Assembly: GCF_048569485.1 (NCBI RefSeq)
Contig: NC_134356.1
Span: forward strand, 536,259,217-536,323,216
Direction: 5' to 3'
From: Anomaloglossus baeobatrachus
Lineage: Eukaryota > Chordata > Amphibia > Anura > Aromobatidae
Length of the DNA: 64,000 nucleotides
In this document: piece after piece, positions 1 through 11,181 of the stretch
How the letters are laid out: every line of letters starts with the position of its first letter
Position numbering within the stretch: the first letter of the stretch is position 1
The notes under the pieces: model-generated
Told to the model about the DNA's origin: nothing
Database searches by the model: none
Seen by the model: only the letters and a program-made list of their open reading frames with translations
Translations under genes and position numbers: made by a program

Positions 1-384
1 CAAAGGAGTGGCTTCGTAAAAAGCATATGAAGGTCTTGGAGTGGCCTAGCCAGTCTCCAGATCTCAACCCCATAGAAAACCTTTGGATGGAGTTGAAAGT
101 TTGTGTTGCCCAGTGACAGGCCCAAAATACCACTACTCTAGAGGGGATCTGCATGGAAGAATGGGCCAACATACCACCAACAGTGTGTGCCAACCTTGTG
201 AAGATATTGTGAAGATATGCAGAAAATGTTTAACCTCTGTCATTGCCAACAAAGGCTATATAACAAAATATTGAGATGAAATCTTGTTATTGACCAAATA
301 CTTATTTTCCACCATAATTTGCAAAAAAAAAAAAAACCTTGACAAATCAGACAAGGTGATTTTCTGGATTTGTTTTCTCATTTA

Positions 385-1275
385 GGCTAGTTTCACACTT
401 GCATTGAACAGCATCCGTTGCATTGCGTTGTGTGATGGATGCAACGGATGCGTTGCATATAATGGCACAACGGATGCAACGGATCGTACAAAACAACGGA
501 AAGCTTTTTTTTTATTATTTTTTTTTCTTCTTCACCGTTCAGCTGATCGCTCTCACATGCCGGCGGCCGGGCGCTCAGCTGAGCGCTCTCACATGCCGGC
601 AACCGGGCGCTCAGCTGAGCGCTCTCACATGCCGGCGGCCGGGCGCTCAGCTGAGCGCTCTCACATGCCGGCGGCCGGGCGCTCAGCTGAGCGCTCTCAC
701 ATGCCGGCGGCCGGGCGCTCAGCTGAGCGCTCTCACATGCCGGCGGCCAGGCACTCAGCTGAGCGCTCTCACATGCCGGCGGCCAGGCACTCAGCTGAGC
801 GCTCTCACATGCCGGCGGCCAGGCACTCAGCTGAGCGCTCTCACATGCTGGCGGCCGGTCGCTCAGCTGAGAGCTCTCACATGCCGGCGGCCAGACGCTC
901 AGCTGAGAGCTCTCACATGCCGGCAGCCGGGCGTTCAGCTGAGAGCTCTCACATGCCGGCGGCCGGGCGCTTAGCTGAACGTGCGGCCGTCGAGAGACAA
1001 AATAAAGTTTCTGTGATTAAAAAAAAAAAGAAGATGAGCATGCGCATTGAAAAATAGATGATTCCGCCGCTCCAAAAACGATATATGCTGCGTTCCTTCC
1101 GCCCGGCGGAAGCAACGCAGCGTCAGCCAGCGGACGCAACGTGGGTACTTTTGGCACAATACGTCATCCATACAAATCTATGGGAAACAACGGAATCAGT
1201 TAACGGATTCCGCTGTTTTCCAAAAGGGCGGATTGTGACGGAAAGAAAAAAACGCAAGTGTGAAAGTACCCTAAA
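385..1275. mobile_element. MITE-like element with TIR (A)GGSTASTTTCACACTTGC, inserted in the Tc1 element
   Basis: The left end AGGCTAGTTTCACACTTGC and the right end (complement AGGGTACTTTCACACTTGC) are inverted copies. The block interrupts the Tc1 3' end exactly where its sequence breaks off (CTCATTT) and later resumes. Its interior has no transposase; it carries a 36-bp minisatellite and A/T-rich arms. Superfamily not established. Confidence 0.7.
538..980. repeat. 36-bp minisatellite, about 12 units
   Basis: Units read GCTCAGCTGAGCGCTCTCAC followed by ATGCCGGCGGCCGGGC, with point variants (AGG/GGG, GAGC/GAGA). The period is a multiple of three, so long repetitive frames open on several registers; they are by-products of the repeat and not genes. 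Unit variants are grouped in runs, the usual sign of local expansion. Confidence 0.9.
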
Positions 1276-1442
1276 GGCCCCGTCACACACAGAGATAAAT
1301 CTTTGGCAGATCTGTGGTTGCAGTGAAATCATGGACATATTGCTCCATTTGTACACAGCCACAAACCTGGCACTGATTGTCCACAATTTCACTGCAACCA
1401 CAGATCTGCCGCAGATTTATCTGTGTGTGTGACAGGGCCTTT
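1273..1442. mobile_element. Short palindromic MITE (about 170 bp)
   Basis: The left end AAAGGCCCCGTCACACACAG and the right end CTGTGTGTGTGACAGGGCCTTT are inverted copies, and the inner arms (GATCTGTGGTTGCAGTGAAA and its complement) also pair. It abuts the previous MITE and together they split the Tc1 end. Confidence 0.75.
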
Positions 1443-1552
1443 AGTCTCTCATAGTTGTGGTCCACCTATAATATCAATTACAGGACTCTCTCATCTTTTT
1501 AATTGGGAGAAATTGCACGATTGGTGGCTGACTAAATACTTTTTTACCCACA

Positions 1553-1553
1553 G

Positions 1554-1620
<67 letters not shown>
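1553..1620. repeat. (TA)n microsatellite
   Basis: About 30 TA dinucleotides directly after the Tc1 terminal repeat, ending in CACACA. Tc1 elements insert at TA, so the microsatellite may be an expanded target site. Confidence 0.95.
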
Positions 1621-1622
<2 letters not shown>

Positions 1623-1624
<2 letters not shown>

Positions 1625-2160
1625 TACTACCTGTAGTAACGGGATAGTAACTGTCTGTCTCCCTCCCAGTCTCTGCCTCCTTCACCGTCTCTGCCTCCTT
1701 CACCGTCTCTGCCTCCTTCACCGTCTCTGCCTCCTTCACCGTCTCTGCCTCCTTCACCGTCTCTGCCTCCTTCACCGTCTCTGCCTCCTTCACCGTCTAC
1801 CGTCTCTGACAACTTCACCGTCTCTGACAACTTCACCGTCTCTGACAACTTCACCGTCTCTGTCTGTGTCTATTTCCCTGCCTCTTACTCTGTCTGTGCC
1901 TATGTCTGTCTATCTCTCTGTCTCTCTCTATCAGTCTCCCCATCGACATCTTATTACCTCACACATAAGCTTTTTATACTAACAGTTTATTTTGTTCCTA
2001 TAGCAATCAATCACAGCTGCTATTAATAACCTTTTACTCGCAGCTCCATTGACTTTAATGGAGGTTTTTTGGAGAGTAACTGTAAAGCGCGGGGTTAAAT
2101 TTTTCCGGCAAAACAGTCTGTGACGTTCCCTGAGTCACATGGGGTGTCTGTGCAAAATAT
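1623..2160. repeat. Unnamed interspersed repeat, unit R1, with 18-bp minisatellite
   Basis: It opens with a degraded form of the hairpin start seen in later units (CTGTAGTAACGGGATAGTAAC). It then holds an 18-bp minisatellite (1668-1866; GTCTCTGCCTCCTTCACC about eight times, then GTCTCTGACAACTTCACC about three times). The family's 3' body follows, with the marks ATTACCTCACACATAAGCTT, TTTTGTTCCTATAGCAA and GCGGGGTTAAATTTTTC. No coding capacity recognised. Confidence 0.75.
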
Positions 2161-2164
2161 ATAT

Positions 2165-2199
2165 ATTATATATACACACACACACACACACACACATAT

Positions 2200-2230
<31 letters not shown>

Positions 2231-2275
2231 GTATATGTGTATATACATACATACACACACACACACACTAGAAGG
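2165..2275. repeat. (CA)n/(TA)n compound microsatellite
   Basis: Runs of CA interspersed with TACATA. It is followed at 2270-2310 by a short GC-rich hairpin start (GGCCCGATTCTAACGCATCG) typical of another copy of this kind of interspersed repeat. Confidence 0.9.
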
Positions 2276-2579
2276 TGGCCCGATTCTAACGCATCGGGTA
2301 TTCTAGAATTTATTGTGTAGTTAATGTATGATTTTTGTTATATATATAGATGTTGTTGTGTGTAGTTAGCAAGTGTTTGTGTAGGGGCTGTAAATGTTCT
2401 GGGTGTTGTCTGGGTGTGGGGGTGTGTGAGAGTGGTGTTATTTGCGTGTTGCGTTGTGTGTGCTGCGTTGTTTGTGGAGCGCTGTGTGTCTGCAGCGTTG
2501 TGTGTGTGGTGCTGTGTGTGTGTCGCGGTTTGTGTGGGGGTGTGTGTGTGTGTTTTGCGGGGAGGTATGTTTTGTGCAG

Positions 2580-2890
2580 TGTGTGTGTTGAAGGAGTAGT
2601 CCTGGGGAGAGAGGAGTATAATAGGAGTAGTCCTGGGGAGAGAGGAGTATAATAGGAGGAGTAGTCCTGGGGGGAGAGGAGTCTAATAAGAGAAGTAGTC
2701 ATGGGGAGAGAGGAGTATGATAGGAGTAGTAGTCCTGGGGAGAGAGGAGTAAAATAGGAGGAGTAGTCCTGGGGAGAGAGGAGTAAAATAGGAGGAGTAG
2801 TCCTGGGGAAAGAGGAGGATAATAGGAGGAGTAGTCCTGGGGGGAGAGGAGTATAATAGGAGTAGTCCTGGGGGGAAGGTGTGTAATATG
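2580..2890. repeat. Purine-rich minisatellite, unit about 33-36 bp
   Basis: Repeated GGAGTAGTCCTGGGGAGAGA followed by GGAGTATAATA, with about nine imperfect units. The T/G-rich stretch 2345-2580 just before it is low complexity. Proline-rich frames on the complement are artefacts of the repeat. Confidence 0.85.
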
Positions 2891-3105
2891 TGTAGTCTTG
2901 GGGGGGGAGGTGTATAGGTGCCCAATTTGTGCGGGGGGCGAGGCCGAGGGGGCACAGTGTGCGGGGGCGTGGCCGAGGGGGCACAGTATGCGGGAGCGTG
3001 GCCGAGGGGGCACAGTGTGCGGGGGGCGTGCGAGCCGAGCGGCCAATGCAACAGTTGTCACTGTAATGACGTCATTTTGGAGCAAGACAGACAGACAGAA
3101 TAAGG

Positions 3106-3390
<285 letters not shown>

Positions 3391-3392
<2 letters not shown>

Positions 3393-4826
3393 GGTACGGA
3401 AAGTGTGCAGACCCCTTTAGATTTTTCTCTCTTTGTTTCATTGCAGCCATTTGGCAAATTCAAAAGAGTTCAATTTTTTCTCATTAATGTACACTCTGCA
3501 CCCTATCTGGATGGAGAAAAACCACAAATTTAGAATTTTTTGCAAATTTATTAAACAAGAAAAACTGATATCAAATCGTCATAAGTATCCAGACCCTTTG
3601 CTCAGTATTAAGTAGAAGCACCCTTTTGATCTAGTGCAGCCATGAGTCTTCTTGGGAATGATGGAACAAGTTTTTGACACCTGGATTTGGGGATCCTCTG
3701 CCATTCTTCCTTGCAGATCCTCTCCAGTTCCGTCAGGATGGATGGTGAACTTTGGTGGACAGCCGTTTTCAGGTCTATTCAGAGATGCTCAATTGGATTC
3801 AGGTCAGGGCTCTGGCTGGGCCAGTCAAGAATGGTCACAGAGTTGTTCTGAAGCCACTCCTTTGTTATTTTAGCCATGTGCTTAGGGTCATTGTCTTGTT
3901 GGAAGGTGAACCTTCGGCCAAGTCTGAGGTCCAGAGCACTCTGGAAAAATGTTTTCTTCCAGGATATCTCTGTACTTGGCTGCTTTCATCTTTCCTTCAA
4001 TTGCAACCAGTCCTTGCAATTGCAGTCAGAGCTCCTTGTGCAGTTCCTTTGACCTCATGATTCTCATTTGGTCTGACATGCACTGCGAGCTGAGGTCTTA
4101 GGCTATGTGCGCACGTTGCGTAAATTCATGCAGTTACGCTGCGCTTTGCAGCGCAGCGTAACTGCATGCGTCCTGCGTCCCCTGCACAGTCTATGGAGAT
4201 TGTGCAGGGGCCGTGCGCACGTGGCGTCTCAGAGCGCAGCGCTTCGGCTACTGCCGAAGCGCTGCGCAAAAAGAAGTGACATGTCACTTCTTTCCTGCGC
4301 TTTGCCGGCAGCTCCTGCTCTGTCTATGGCAGGAGCTGCAGGCAGAGCGCATGGAATCGGCGCTCACTACAGACATTTCTGCAGTGATCTAAAGCGCACA
4401 TGTGCTCTTCAGATCGCTGCAGAAATTTCTGCAGGGCTAGTACGCAACGTGCGCACATAGCCTTATATAGACAGGTGTGCGCTTTTCCAAATCAAGTCCT
4501 ATCAGTTTAATTAAACACAGCTGGACTCCAATAAAGGAGTAGAACCATCTCAAGGAGGATCACAAGGAAATGCACAGCATGTCACTTAAATATGAGTGTC
4601 TGAGCAAAGGGTCTGAAAACTTATGACCTTGTGATATTTCAGTTTTTCTTGTTTAAAAAATTTGTAAACATTTCTACATTTCAGGTTATTTACTTATTTC
4701 AAGATGGTGTGCACAGTGTACATTAATGAGAGAAAAAAAATGAACTTTTTTGAATGCACCAAATGGCTGCAATGAAACAAAGAGTGAAAAATGTAATGGG
4801 GTCTGAATACTTTCCGTATCTACCAT
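3391..4826 (-). mobile_element. Second Tc1-like transposon, internally deleted, with a nested MITE
   Basis: The ends are inverted: TACGGAAAGTGTGCAGACCC at the left and GGGGTCTGAATACTTTCCGTA at the right. The interior from about 3600 to 4080 is antisense to a Tc1 transposase; the complement of 3787-3860 reads through the [20 protein letters not shown] region. The coding part is incomplete, and without the nested MITE (4101-4462) the copy is only about 1.07 kb, well under the usual 1.6 kb, so it is a deletion derivative. The family differs from the Tc1 copy at the window start by its terminal repeats. Confidence 0.85.
4101..4462. mobile_element. PIF/Harbinger-type MITE, TIR GGCTATGTGCGCACGTTGCG, TSD TTA
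   Basis: The left end GGCTATGTGCGCACGTTGCG and the right end CGCAACGTGCGCACATAGCC are perfect inverse copies, flanked by TTA on both sides (4098-4100 and 4463-4465). Three-base TWA duplications are the mark of PIF/Harbinger. The interior is palindromic (CAGTTACGCTGCGC) and non-coding. A second copy is at 13338-13716. Confidence 0.85.
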
Positions 4827-4845
4827 AATTTTATATATATATACA

Positions 4846-5965
4846 CTAGCTGTACTACCCGGCTTCGCCCGGGTTAATAACTGCTGTTAACAAAATAGAA
4901 TGTATTAACAAAAATGTATTCTGCACACAAAAACCACAAAACAAATAGAAATGTAATTATTAAAAGGCAAAAACTAAGCTAATAGAAGCATTTCACAACA
5001 TATATTTTAACACCCCAGATATATCACACAGATTTAACTAAATTGGCCAAGTAATATGCTCTGTCTGTCTCTTTCCCGGTCTGCCTCTTTCCCCAGGTGT
5101 CTCTTTCCAGGTCTGCCTCTTTCCCCGTCTGCCTCTTTCCCCGTCTGCCTGTCTCTGTCTGTCTCTTTCTTTGTCTGTCTCTCTCTGTTTCTTTTCCCAT
5201 CTGTCTCTTTCCTTGTCTGTCTCTTTCCCCGTCTGTCTCCCTGTCTCTTTGTCTGTGTCTTTTCCGATCTGTCTCTTTCCTTGTCAGACTATTTCTCTGT
5301 CTCTTTCCCAGTCTCTCTCTATCAAGGTCTGTGTCTTTCCCCATCTATCTTTGTCTGTCTCTCTGGCTGTCTCCTCCATCCCTGTCTGCCTGTCTCTTTT
5401 CCCGTCTGTCTCTTTCTCCGTCTGTCTCTTTCCATGTCTGTCTCTTTCCATGTCTGTCTCTTTCCATGTCTCTCTCTATCCGTCTACCCACCGACATCTT
5501 ATTACCTCACATATAAGCTTCTTATACTAGGAATATCTTTTGTTCCTATAGCAACCAATCACAGCTCCTACTAATAACCTGTAGTTCCAGGCTCCATTTA
5601 CTTTAATGGAGACATGTTTTTTTGGAGCGTCAGTGTAAAACGCGGGGTTAAATTTTCCTGTCAAAACATAGTCTACGACGTTCCCTGGGTCACATGAGGC
5701 GTCTGTGCAAAACTTCGTGATTGTAAATACGACGGTGCGGATACACTTTTCGTTTCACCTTTTCCCCATTATGTAGATAGAGGCAAAATTGATTGGTAAA
5801 TTGGAACGCGCGGGGTTAAAATTTCACCTCACAACATAGCCTATGACGCTCTCGGGGTCCAGACGTGTGAGTGTGCAAAATTTTGTGGCTTTAGCTGCGA
5901 CGATGCAGATGCCAATCCCGGACATACATACATACACACATTCAGCTTTATATATTAGATTAGCT
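4846..5965. repeat. Unnamed interspersed repeat, unit R2
   Basis: It starts CTAGCTGTACTACCCGGCTT, a short GC hairpin, and ends with CAGCTTTATATATTAGAT after CATACATA-type DNA. The middle (5056-5480) is a pyrimidine-rich CTGTCTCTTTCC expansion. The 3' body carries GACGTTCCCTGGGTCACATG and GTGCAAAATTTTGTGGC marks that recur in the next two units. The unit runs head to tail into R3. I do not recognise the family. Confidence 0.75.
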
Positions 5966-7005
5966 GTAGTACCCGGGCGTTGCCCGGGATAGTAACTGTC
6001 TCTCTGTCTGTGTGTCGCTGTCTGTCTGTCTCTCTGTCTGTGTCTATGTCTCTGTCTGACTATGTCCATCTCTGTCTGTATTTGTATCAGTCTATCGGTC
6101 TCCATCTCTGTGTCTGTCTCTCTCTATCTCTGTGTCTGTCTCTATGTGTGTGTCTGTCTGTCTTTTTCACCGGCTGTCTCTTTCCCGGTCTGTCTCTTTC
6201 CCCGCCTGTGTCTCTTTCCCCGCCTGTGTCTCTTTCCCCGCCTGTGTCTCTTTCCCCGCCTGTGTCTCTTTCCCCGCCTGTGTCTCTTTCCCCGCCTGTG
6301 TCTCTTTCCCCGCCTGTGTCTCTTTCCCCGCCTGTGTCTCTTTCCCCGCCTGTGTCTCTTTCCCCGCCTGTGTCTCTTTCCCAGTCTGTGTCTCTTTCCC
6401 AGTCTGTGTCTCTTTCCCAGTCTGTGTCTCTTTCTCAGTCTGTGTCTCTTTCCCAGTCTGTGTCTCTTTCCCAGTCTGTGTCTCTTTCCCAGTCTGTGTC
6501 TCTTTCCCAGTCTGTCTCTGTCTCTCTCCAGGGCTGTCTCTTTCCAGGTCTGTCTCCTTGCCCGGCTGTCTCTTTCCAGGGCTGTCTCTTTCCCCGCCTG
6601 TCTCTTTCCAGGTCTGTCTCTTTCCAGGTCTGCCTCTTTCCAGGTCTGTCTCTGTCTGTGTCTCTGTCTGTCTTTTTCTGTCTCTCTATCCATCTCTCCA
6701 CCGACCTCCTATAACCTCACGCATAAGCTTCAACTAATAGTTTATTTTGTTCCTATAGCAACCACTGACAGTTGCTATTAATAACCTATAGCTCCCACCT
6801 CCATTCAGTTTAATGGCGGCAGGATTTTAGAAACTAACTGTAAAGCACGGGGTTACATTTTTCTGTCAAAACATAGTCTACGACGCTCCCTGGGTCACAT
6901 GAGGCGTCTGTGCAAAATTTCGTGATTGTAAATGCGACGGTGCGGATTCCTTTAGCGGACATACATATACACATACATACATACACTGAGCTTTATATAT
7001 TAGAC
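5966..7005. repeat. Unnamed interspersed repeat, unit R3, with 18-bp minisatellite
   Basis: Opens AGCTGTAGTACCCGGGCGTT and ends GAGCTTTATATATTAGACT, in the same orientation as R2. The 18-bp minisatellite at 6168-6530 comprises about ten units of TCTCTTTCCCCGCCTGTG, then about eight of TCTCTTTCCCAGTCTGTG. Serine- and proline-rich frames over it are artefacts. The 3' body repeats the family marks at 6715-6970. Confidence 0.8.
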
Positions 7006-7582
7006 TAGCTGTACTACCCGGCTTTGTCTGGGTTAATAACTTCAGTTGATAAAATAGAATATATTAACAAAAATGTATTGTGCACACAAAAACCACAAAA
7101 CAAATAGATAGAAATGTAATTATTAAAAGGCAAAAACTAAGCTAATAGACTATGACTATCTTTTGTTCCTATAGCAACCAATCACAGCTCCTACTAATAA
7201 CCTGTAGTTCCAGGCTCCATTTACTTTAATGGAGGCATGTTATTTGGAGAGTAACTGTAAAGCGCGGGGTTACATTTTCCTATCAAAACATAGTCTACGA
7301 CGTTCCCTGGGTCACATGAGGTGTCTGTGCAAAATTTCGTGTTTGTAAATGCGACGGTGCGGATACACTTTTCGTTTCACTTTTTCCCCATTATATAGAT
7401 AGGGGCAAAATTGATTGGTAAATTGGAACGCGCGGGGTTAAAATTTCGCCTCACAACATATCCTATGACGCTCTCGGGGTCCAGACGTGTGAGTGTGCAA
7501 AATTGTGTGGCTGTAGCTGCGATGGTGCGGATGCCAATCCCGGACACACACACACACACACACACAGCTTTATATATTAGAT
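7006..7582. repeat. Unnamed interspersed repeat, unit R4, no minisatellite
   Basis: Opens AGCTGTACTACCCGGCTTTG and ends CAGCTTTATATATTAGAT. It lacks the pyrimidine-rich expansion and so shows the compact form of the family: start hairpin, AACAAATAGATAGAAATG body, then two related 3' blocks each ending in a GCAAAAT...GCGACGGTGCGGAT/GCGATGGTGCGGAT motif. Confidence 0.75.
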
Positions 7583-7900
7583 AACAAAAGAGTAGAGGCA
7601 GCACGCCACATGACTGCAAAAAGTGTGGACTTTATTAGACCAGTGTCAACAGTTCAGTTCAACAGAACCTTTTTCAAGCCGTTTTTGGATATATACCATA
7701 TATATTTTAGAACAGTGATGTTTTATATATGCAGTCAATAATAATATTATGGAATGTTAGATCTATGGCTATATAAATGGCTGTTGGTTGTCTGTTCGGT
7801 TGCATGCTCCCGAGGAAGAAGACTGTCTGTCCCCGAAACGCATAGTGCGATTAAAATAGTGTTTCTATAGTTTGGCTGATGGTCTCTCCGCAGCTCTCGA
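7583..7900. mobile_element. Penelope-like terminal remnants
   Basis: On the complement of 7590-7680 the sequence reads GGCTTGAAAAAGGTTCTGTT and then AATAAAGTCCACACTTTTTG, a pattern I associate with Penelope-like termini. On the + strand at 7808-7850, CCCGAGGAAGAAG...CCCCGAAACGCATAG resembles the hammerhead-type core (CUGANGA...GAAAC) of such elements. No reverse transcriptase remains. Assigned from memory, so tentative. Confidence 0.45.
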
Positions 7901-8270
7901 CTTAGGTACCTTTTTTTTGTCCTTCATTTGCAACACAAATCACTCCCGTCATGGTGGGTTTGGAGTTGGCGGTCGGTATAGCAGCTGAGTGGGAGTGACT
8001 CTGAATACACCTGAGCTTGTGCGTGGTCCATACAGGGAGGAGTGGAGTGGGTGGTCGGTGCAGCAGCCGTATGGGGTGCCTCTCCATTGGGTGTTGCTTT
8101 GTGCCAGAACAGCGCAATGATCGAAGGGCAGCGTATATCATCTGATTTTTATGATACAAATACAGATTTACACGCGAGCGCCTTCCTATATATCTTAGAA
8201 TTAAAAGGAAGTCATTTTAGGAGGTTGATCTGCGCTTCCAGACAGAGCAAAACTCTTGTCCATGGAGTAA

Positions 8271-8819
8271 AGGACCCGTTACACGCAGCGACGTATCTAA
8301 TGATATATCGCCTGGGTCACGGATTCTGTGACGCACATCCGGCATCGTTAGCGACGTCGTTGTGTGTGACAGCAAGGAACGACCGTTAACGATGGAAAAT
8401 ACTCACTTTATCGTTCATCGTTGACACGTCGTTCCGTTTTAAAAAATCATGGATTGTTGAGCACGCAGGTTGTTCGTAGTTCCCGAGGCAGCACACATCG
8501 CTATGTGTGACACCCCGGGAACGACGAACTACAGCTTACCTACGGCCGCCGGCAACGAGGAAGAAAGGAGGTGGGCGGGATGTTACGTCCCACTCATCTC
8601 CGCTCTTCCGCTTCTATTGGGCGGCCACTTAGTGACGCCGCACGAACCGCCCCCCTTAGAAATGAGGTGGTTTGCCGACAACAGCGACGTCGCTAGGCAG
8701 GTAAGTATGTGTGACAGCTCCAAACGATTTTGTGCGCCACGAGCAGCGATTTACCCGTGACGCACAAACGACGGGGGCGGGTGCTTTCACCAGCGATATT
8801 GCTGCGTGTAACACCCCCT
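8271..8819. mobile_element. TWA-target MITE family M1, copy 1
   Basis: The ends AGGACCCGTTACACGCAGCG and (complement) AGGGGGTGTTACACGCAGCA are inverted, flanked by TAA on both sides. The interior shares GTGACGCACATCCGGC, GAGGTGGGCGGGATGTTACG and CTCATCTCCGCTC with the copies at 14621, 40823 and 45956. Non-coding; PIF/Harbinger-like by its 3-bp duplication. Confidence 0.8.
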
Positions 8820-8822
8820 TAA

Positions 8823-10360
8823 GTCTGGTACGGGCAACACAGCCCAGTCCCTTGAACCAGTTCATGCTCTGGGTACTTTGATTAACTCTACAGCTGTAAC
8901 CCTTTACTTTTTGGACAATAGACATTACTTTTAGAGGAATTTCTCTATGACCAATATAACTTTATATTTTACAATTATTAAAAAAAACAAAAACTAATCA
9001 CGGTATATAAAGAAAGCACACTACATAAATCGCAGCTCTAGTTACTCGGTGATCCGATAGCAGAGCACTAAGATCAAAGTTCTATTTTATTTGCCGTCAT
9101 TCAATGTTCAGTTTGATAAATTCAATGAACAAATTACAACTAAACTGGGTGAGGAGGAGGAGGGTGATTATTGTTATTTAATTTTTACTGTTTTTGGCAA
9201 AAAGTTCAGAGAAGACCATTGTGGACTATTCCTGCAGGATATATTTTAGGAGCTGATTCTTCCTGTATTGTGAGCTGCACAGCGACTTGGATTTCAGAGG
9301 ATATTGGCCGTTGTCAGTTAGTTGTGCCTCTATGTGCCGCCATCTCTATGATCACATGATCGGTTATGCAATTCCTGGGACCAGTAGAGGCAGTGATGTT
9401 GGCTCCATTTAATACATAGCATTGCTGCTCCTTTCTTTTTCCTAGTTGCTCAGTAGTGACTGACCAGTCATGCAGGCGACTGACTTACACTCAATGTGCA
9501 ATGTAAATATATGTCCACTGGAAATATACAGTATGTCAGGTGGTCCTCCAGAGTGAGTGGGGCCGAGCTGCAAAGAAGACGTAGACCAATGACAAGAAAT
9601 GTTCATCTAGTGGGTAGAAGAAACCAGGCAGAACTTAGATACTCTATGCTGATGTTGACTGCCAGGCTGGTGGGATGGCCAATTCACATCCAGGACCCCA
9701 TTGTGTAGGGTAGCAGTTTCCCTTTGGTTGTGCAGGTTGGGGTATCAAGCAAAAACCTGGGACCACTCTACTGCGCATAGCAGAGGTGTGATAGCGAGGG
9801 AAATAGGCAATGAGAGGGGGACTACATAGTAAAAAAAAAATATTTTAGATACTACATGACATGCCAATATACAAATTAACCCCTATAAATCTATAGAAAG
9901 GGGATAACTTATTGCACCCTCAACCAATCCTGGGGATAACCTGTCTGAATGGAGCGGAGGTTGAGCATGTTCTCAGCTGCTTCATTCATTCTCTATGGGA
10001 CTTTTGGAGGTAGCGGAGAATAGCACTCATCAATTTCATCAGATTCATAGATAACACAGCACAACAAATAAACACTTTTTGTCTGCTACTTGGCAAAAAC
10101 CATGTGCGCTATACTAAATCGAATGCGCTGAATCCAAATCTGAAGTTAGTTTTTTTGTAGCTCGTCAGGATATTAAGTTATTCCAATTTTTGTGAAAATT
10201 AAAATAAGCAATTAATAAAGATACAGAATCGTTATGTCCCACAGTTTCACAACATGTATTATCATTTTTATTGAAAAAGAAGTATAGGTAAATAAACCAA
10301 AAAACTTAAAAATCACTTATAGTAGCTTAAGAAATCGCCTTGAACTCAGCAGAGTACTTT
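8823..10360. other. Anonymous intergenic DNA
   Basis: No coding region, terminal repeats or tandem repeat of note. The short open frames at 9171-9359 and 9496-9708 show no recognisable domain. Only a short poly-A at 9830 stands out. Confidence 0.6.
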
Positions 10361-10422
10361 TAAAAGTGCTTCAGGCACTTGCTTTTGCGCTTGTGAGTGG
10401 TCCTAGTGGCCCGTTGCAAAAA

Positions 10423-11181
10423 CTAGCAGTAATCACCCATCATGTTGGGGTTAAAGCAACCTGGGTATCTTTTTTCCATAGTAGAAATGTCCTGGTGAAA
10501 TCTCTCACCATGTTCGTCACTGACATTACCCATATTTGGAGGAAAGAAGTCAAGATGTGAATGTAGGAAATGCATTTTCAATGACATTCGGGCACCATGC
10601 ATTTCGTATGCTTGAAGCATATTGTCTATTAGTTCAGCATAGTTTTCTGCTCTTTCGTTTCCAAGGAAGTTTTGAACTACTACTATAAATGCATCCCATG
10701 CAGTTAGTTCAAGTGGGGTGAGTTCTTTCTTGAAGGTTTCATCATGGATTAGTTGGTGGATTTCAGGACCAATAAAGATTCCTGCTTTGAGTTTGGCCTC
10801 AGTTTTCAATGCACTAAACTTTTCCTTCAGATACTTAAATCCATTCCCTTGACGATCCATTGCTACTACAAAATTTTTCATTAGTCCTAGTTTAATGTGA
10901 AGAGGTGGAAGATAAACTTTAAGTGGATCAACAAGTGATTCGTGTTGAACATTGTGCTTACCAATCTTATGTTCATCTCTATTGGGCCACCGTTTAATTT
11001 TATAATGGTTGTTGTCATCTCGACTGTTCCATAGGCACAGAAAGCACATATGCTTAGTGTAACCTAACTGCAAACCAAGGACTAGTGCAACAACTTTGAG
11101 GTCAGCACAAATGTTCCATTGATGTTCTGAATATTTAATCAATTTCAGAATGATCTGCATAGAAGCATAGGTCTCTTTCAT
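10423..11181 (-). CDS. Transposon-type protein of unknown function (multispecies family), probable relic
   Basis: 252 codons. Recognisable blocks are HQWNICADLKVVALVLGLQL, GYTKHMCFLCLWNSRDD (a Cys-x2-Cys pair with a following acidic cluster), a lysine/tryptophan-rich linker, VDPLKVYLPPLHIKLGLMK, GIFIGPEIHQLI, NFLGN, and SLKMHFLHSHLDFFPPNMG with SDEHGERFHQDI near the C-terminus. I recall very similar, mostly unnamed proteins in arthropods, Hydra and fishes, present in many copies per genome, which points to a mobile element. The regularly spaced His, Asp and Glu residues could form a metal site, but I cannot assign a reaction. The open frame extends about 18 codons upstream of this ATG with family-like residues (YAYSGIVEGIAHAVGM), so the N-terminal part of the family is missing or decayed. 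The C-terminus also looks slightly short. I found no terminal repeats around it. Confidence 0.6.
   Translation of the reverse strand: MKETYASMQIILKLIKYSEHQWNICADLKVVALVLGLQLGYTKHMCFLCLWNSRDDNNHYKIKRWPNRDEHKIGKHNVQHESLVDPLKVYLPPLHIKLGLMKNFVVAMDRQGNGFKYLKEKFSALKTEAKLKAGIFIGPEIHQLIHDETFKKELTPLELTAWDAFIVVVQNFLGNERAENYAELIDNMLQAYEMHGARMSLKMHFLHSHLDFFPPNMGNVSDEHGERFHQDISTMEKRYPGCFNPNMMGDYC

Larger units (their letters stand above)
1..1553 (+). mobile_element. Tc1/mariner-like DNA transposon, 3' part, interrupted by two MITEs
   Basis: The + strand from base 2 encodes the C-terminal end of a Tc1-type transposase, including the hallmark stretch [17 protein letters not shown], where the last acidic residue of the DDE triad falls. 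Stops follow soon after, so the frame is dead. The non-coding 3' end reads on to about 385, is interrupted until about 1442, and resumes with the family's terminal inverted repeat (TTTAGTCAGCCACCAATTGT on the complement), ending near 1552 in CAGTA next to a TA-rich target. The 5' part lies before the window. The terminal repeat matches, from memory, a Tc1 family common in fishes and frogs. Confidence 0.85.

Noticed and set aside
538-980. Possible CRISPR-like array (regular repeats)
   Set aside because: Units are contiguous with no unique spacers, and the context is a eukaryotic genome; it is a minisatellite. The same applies to the arrays at 16680, 48457 and 50218.
404-1057. 217- and 183-codon + frames full of repeated ERSHMPAAGRSA and SALTCRRPGAQL units
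   Set aside because: They are two registers of a 36-bp minisatellite; no start context, domain or conservation supports a protein.
2310-3085. Proline-rich frames on the - strand
   Set aside because: Arise from the purine-rich minisatellite at 2580-2890 and flanking low-complexity DNA.
5980-6781. Serine/cysteine/proline-rich frames on both strands, over 200 codons each
   Set aside because: Products of 18-bp repeats, which keep all registers open; the residue mix simply mirrors the repeat.
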